Source of the DNA: Polaribacter sp. IC066
GTDB taxonomy: Bacteria; Bacteroidota; Bacteroidia; Flavobacteriales; Flavobacteriaceae
Direction of reading: 5' to 3'
Assembly: GCF_007997085.1 (NCBI RefSeq)
Contig: NZ_VORR01000022.1
Location: 1-63,569 of the forward strand
DNA: 63,569 nucleotides
The translations under genes and the position numbers were made by a program. The notes under the pieces are model-generated. The model saw only the letters and a list, made by a program, of their open reading frames with translations, was not told the origin of the DNA and searched no databases. Positions 61,104-63,569 of the stretch are shown here, piece by piece; the stretch's first letter is position 1, and each line of letters starts with the position of its first letter.

Positions 61104-63527
61104 TTATTTTAAGGATATTTTTACCGTCAATTCTTTCTTCGGATTCCATTTTATAGGAATTTTTAAAACGTTATTTTCTGGTAAAATTCGTTTTCTTTTT
61201 CGGGCAACTTTTATCTTTTTAGGACTCCAATTAATATTATGAAGAACCAACGTAATTTCTTTTGCTGATGCATTCCAATTAGCACCAAATTCGGCTTCAA
61301 AATTAACTTTTAAAAAGCGTTTTGTAAATTCCGCTTCAAATTCTAGCAACTCATACTTTCCTTTTTCAAAAGCATTTGCCGTCAATCCGTCATCATTATA
61401 AAAGCTTCGTTCACTTTCTTGTGCAGAAGTATCATAATAATAGTGCAATTCAAATTTGTTCGCTTTATAATGATCTGTAGTTTGCACCAATTCCGACATC
61501 AAAATAAAGGCACCACTCCTTACATAAGTCGGAATAGTATTTTCTTGAACTTGTATCGTTTTTGTTTGTCCGCCTTCAACTTTTTCATCCGAATAAAAGT
61601 TGAACCAATTCGCTGTCTTCGGAAAATAAATTTCTTTCGTTTTTATGGAATCTTTTAAAATTGGTGTGATTAAAAAATCTTTCCCCCATAAATAGGTAGC
61701 TGAATTCGTCATTAATTCCGCATCATCTTCCTCAAAGAAAATAGGACGCATTAAGGGAGTTCCTTTTTGATTATTTTCAAAGGCTAGATTGTAATTATAA
61801 GGCAATAATTTGTAGCGTAATTCAATCGATTTTTTTGCTAATTTCTTCACTTTTTCACTTCTAAAAACAGGTTCACTGGCAACATCTTCTTGCGCGTGCG
61901 GTCTATATATGGACTGAAACACACCATATTGTAACCAACGCGTATATAAAGTATCATCTAAATTTGCACCTGCAAATCCGCCTAAATCAGAATGCATATA
62001 GCCCAAACCTTGCATCCCCATTTGCAATGCTATTTCTGGTTGAGATTGCAATCCGCCCCAAGTTCTATTCACATCACCAGACCAAGGAATCATACCAAAA
62101 CGTTGCGAACCGGCAGCACCTGCTCGCATTAAAATAAAAGGTCTTTCATTCGGATACTCTTTTTGATACCCTTCAAAGATTAATCGTGCCCAATCATGCC
62201 CATAAATATTATGCACCTCATCGGCAGAACCTGTTGCATGTTGCACCCAAGATGGATGCACTTCTGGTTCGCCTAAATCTCCCCAAAAACCTTTTGCTCC
62301 TAAATCATAAATTTCTTTGTAAATATTCCAAAACCAATCTTTACCTTCTTTTTTGTAAATGTCTACAATACCTGTATTTCCAAAATAGAAATCATATTTT
62401 GCAGGATTGCCGATAGAATCTTTTGCCAAAACATCTTTTTCTACCGCTTCCTTCCATTTTTTAGAGTTTGATAAAATAAAAGGTTCTGTTATTAAAACTG
62501 TTTTTACACCTTGTTTTTTAAAATCCGAAATCATCCCTTTCATATCAGGAAAAGAATCTTTGTAGACTTCTAAATTCCCCATCGTTCCTTTTAAATCTTT
62601 ACCAAACCAATACAAATCGAGAATTACCGCATCTACAGGAATTTTTTCTTCTTTAAATTTAGCAATCGTTGCTTCGGTTTCTTGTTGAGAATGATACCCA
62701 AATCTACTCGAAAAATTCCCTAAAGCCCATCTTGGTGGTAAAGGTTGTTTTCCCGTTAAATTCGTGTAATTATCAATTAAATCAATCCAAGAATCGCCCA
62801 CTATTACTTGATAGGTTTTGCGCCCAGAAATGGTTTCGTAAGTTAAAGTGTTGTCTTTTTTACTATCTAAATCTAAATAACCAATGGGTGCATTATCAAA
62901 ATGAAGCATGTATTTTTTTGATGAAATTACTAACGGAATTGTAAAATTCATCAATTCAGAATAGGTTTCATAGCCATAATGTGCTCTGTTATACAAGGGC
63001 AATCTGTGACCTCTTCTATTCATTCCTAAAGCTCTTGCTCCTGCGCCATATAAAATTTCATCCGCAGTTAAATTAAATTCAATTTTTTCTGTAACCTCCG
63101 CAACGATATTATCTTTCACCAAATCCATCGGTTCGTGTTTTGACTTAAAATAGCCTTGCTTTTCTGATGTTATGATTTTGTCTTTATAGAAATAGGAAAT
63201 TTGAAAAGGAGCTTTTTGAACCGTAAGTTTTAAATCATCCGCAGAAAAAAATACTTTATTTTTAGTTTCTTTATATTTTGTTTTAAGTGATATTGGACTC
63301 AAAACAACTGCGTGAGATGCGCTTGAAAAAATTTCATTTGTTGGAATAAAAGAGGTTTCTACAATTTTATTTGAGTAAAACTTAATTTGATATATTCCGT
63401 CATTTACTTCAATCTTTAAAATAGTATCTTTTTCAAGTGTCACACTTTTAAAAATTCTATTTGAGTTTTGAGCAAATGAAGAAACCGAAATAAAAAGTAG
63501 TAAAAAAAATATTTTATAGGTTTTCAT
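61104..63527 (-). CDS. GH31 alpha-glucosidase
   Basis: An 807-residue enzyme with a signal peptide (MKTYKIFFLLLFISVSSFAQ). Family 31 features are the N-terminal beta-sandwich, the nucleophile D417 in KGFWGDLGEPE and the acid/base D485 in IPWSGDVNRTW. It should release glucose from alpha-gluco-oligosaccharides in the periplasm. It starts 42 nt before the window edge and precedes two GH13 genes by 9-10 nt. The three form the proximal part of an alpha-glucan (starch/glycogen-type) locus whose SusCD genes, if present, lie to the right. Confidence 0.92.
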   Translation of the reverse strand: MKTYKIFFLLLFISVSSFAQNSNRIFKSVTLEKDTILKIEVNDGIYQIKFYSNKIVETSFIPTNEIFSSASHAVVLSPISLKTKYKETKNKVFFSADDLKLTVQKAPFQISYFYKDKIITSEKQGYFKSKHEPMDLVKDNIVAEVTEKIEFNLTADEILYGAGARALGMNRRGHRLPLYNRAHYGYETYSELMNFTIPLVISSKKYMLHFDNAPIGYLDLDSKKDNTLTYETISGRKTYQVIVGDSWIDLIDNYTNLTGKQPLPPRWALGNFSSRFGYHSQQETEATIAKFKEEKIPVDAVILDLYWFGKDLKGTMGNLEVYKDSFPDMKGMISDFKKQGVKTVLITEPFILSNSKKWKEAVEKDVLAKDSIGNPAKYDFYFGNTGIVDIYKKEGKDWFWNIYKEIYDLGAKGFWGDLGEPEVHPSWVQHATGSADEVHNIYGHDWARLIFEGYQKEYPNERPFILMRAGAAGSQRFGMIPWSGDVNRTWGGLQSQPEIALQMGMQGLGYMHSDLGGFAGANLDDTLYTRWLQYGVFQSIYRPHAQEDVASEPVFRSEKVKKLAKKSIELRYKLLPYNYNLAFENNQKGTPLMRPIFFEEDDAELMTNSATYLWGKDFLITPILKDSIKTKEIYFPKTANWFNFYSDEKVEGGQTKTIQVQENTIPTYVRSGAFILMSELVQTTDHYKANKFELHYYYDTSAQESERSFYNDDGLTANAFEKGKYELLEFEAEFTKRFLKVNFEAEFGANWNASAKEITLVLHNINWSPKKIKVARKRKRILPENNVLKIPIKWNPKKELTVKISLK

Positions 63528-63569
63528 AGGTGAATTTTAAATGTTCTCGATACATCACGCAAAAAAAGC

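Noticed and set aside
1..63569. CRISPR array, tRNA or rRNA genes, prophage.
   Set aside because: No regular spacer-repeat pattern, no tRNA-like cloverleaf or rRNA segment, and no phage structural genes were recognised on either strand by eye.

Overview
The window is AT-rich DNA from a marine member of the Flavobacteriaceae (Bacteroidota). A Polaribacter- or Formosa-like organism fits best, but no rRNA or other phylogenetic marker is present. The lineage is indicated by a SusC/SusD pair, many short-signal lipoproteins (…SC / …GC lipoboxes), a type IX secretion (T9SS) C-terminal sorting domain, TAnnTTTG-type -7 promoter boxes, the near absence of Shine-Dalgarno sequences, and several families of short dispersed palindromes of a type I associate with flavobacterial genomes.

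Left part (1-17649) is ordinary chromosome: the N-terminus of an IS66-type transposase at the edge, an AraC-type regulator, a secreted pentapeptide-like repeat protein, an acyl-CoA synthetase, a heavily decayed alpha/beta-hydrolase pseudogene, two thioredoxin-fold proteins and an S1/P1 nuclease. Then comes a + strand operon (7697-11217): an SPFH membrane protein, small membrane and DUF4177-like proteins, an alpha/beta hydrolase and a ribbon-helix-helix protein. It is followed by a large BNR/VPS10-like propeller protein, a DUF2490 protein, a DUF819 permease and a DUF4369 lipoprotein. Three of the genes here are too short to stand out as ORFs but are clearly coding.

The centre (19898-56181, minus strand) is a beta-glucan (laminarin-type) polysaccharide utilisation locus. 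Reading in the direction of transcription: a membrane-spanning Y_Y_Y/LuxR-type sensor-regulator; an operon of SusC, SusD, a PKD/CBM surface glycan-binding protein and a small PKD lipoprotein; then an 11-gene operon with a glycosidase fused to an outer-membrane beta-barrel, two Big2-containing surface lipoproteins, a GH16 laminarinase, a very large GH149-like beta-1,3-glucan phosphorylase, GH3, a lipoprotein GH17, a GH5/GH2-like TIM-barrel glycosidase, GH30, an MFS (GPH) sugar transporter fused to GH17, and a signal-less GH17. A VCBS/ASPIC lipoprotein and a T9SS-secreted putative glucan-binding protein follow. Predicted flow: surface binding and endo-cleavage (GH16, GH17, GH30 for beta-1,6 branches), SusCD import, periplasmic trimming (GH3, TIM-barrel enzyme), inner-membrane uptake by the MFS-GH17 fusion, and cytosolic hydrolysis plus phosphorolysis. 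The two operons carry the same operator-promoter layout (TGTATG-N4-TTGTTGCGG, then 32 nt to the -7 box), and a weaker copy precedes the T9SS gene, so all three may answer to the locus regulator.

The right part (56200-63527) has a dispersed repeat, a HigBA-type toxin-antitoxin cassette bounded by 14-bp inverted repeats, two overlapping membrane micropeptides, and the start of an alpha-glucan locus (GH31, then two GH13 lipoproteins) that continues beyond the window. The most unusual elements are the two enzyme fusions (MFS-GH17 and glycosidase-beta-barrel), the shared regulatory site, and a candidate carbohydrate-binding module used repeatedly in the locus.
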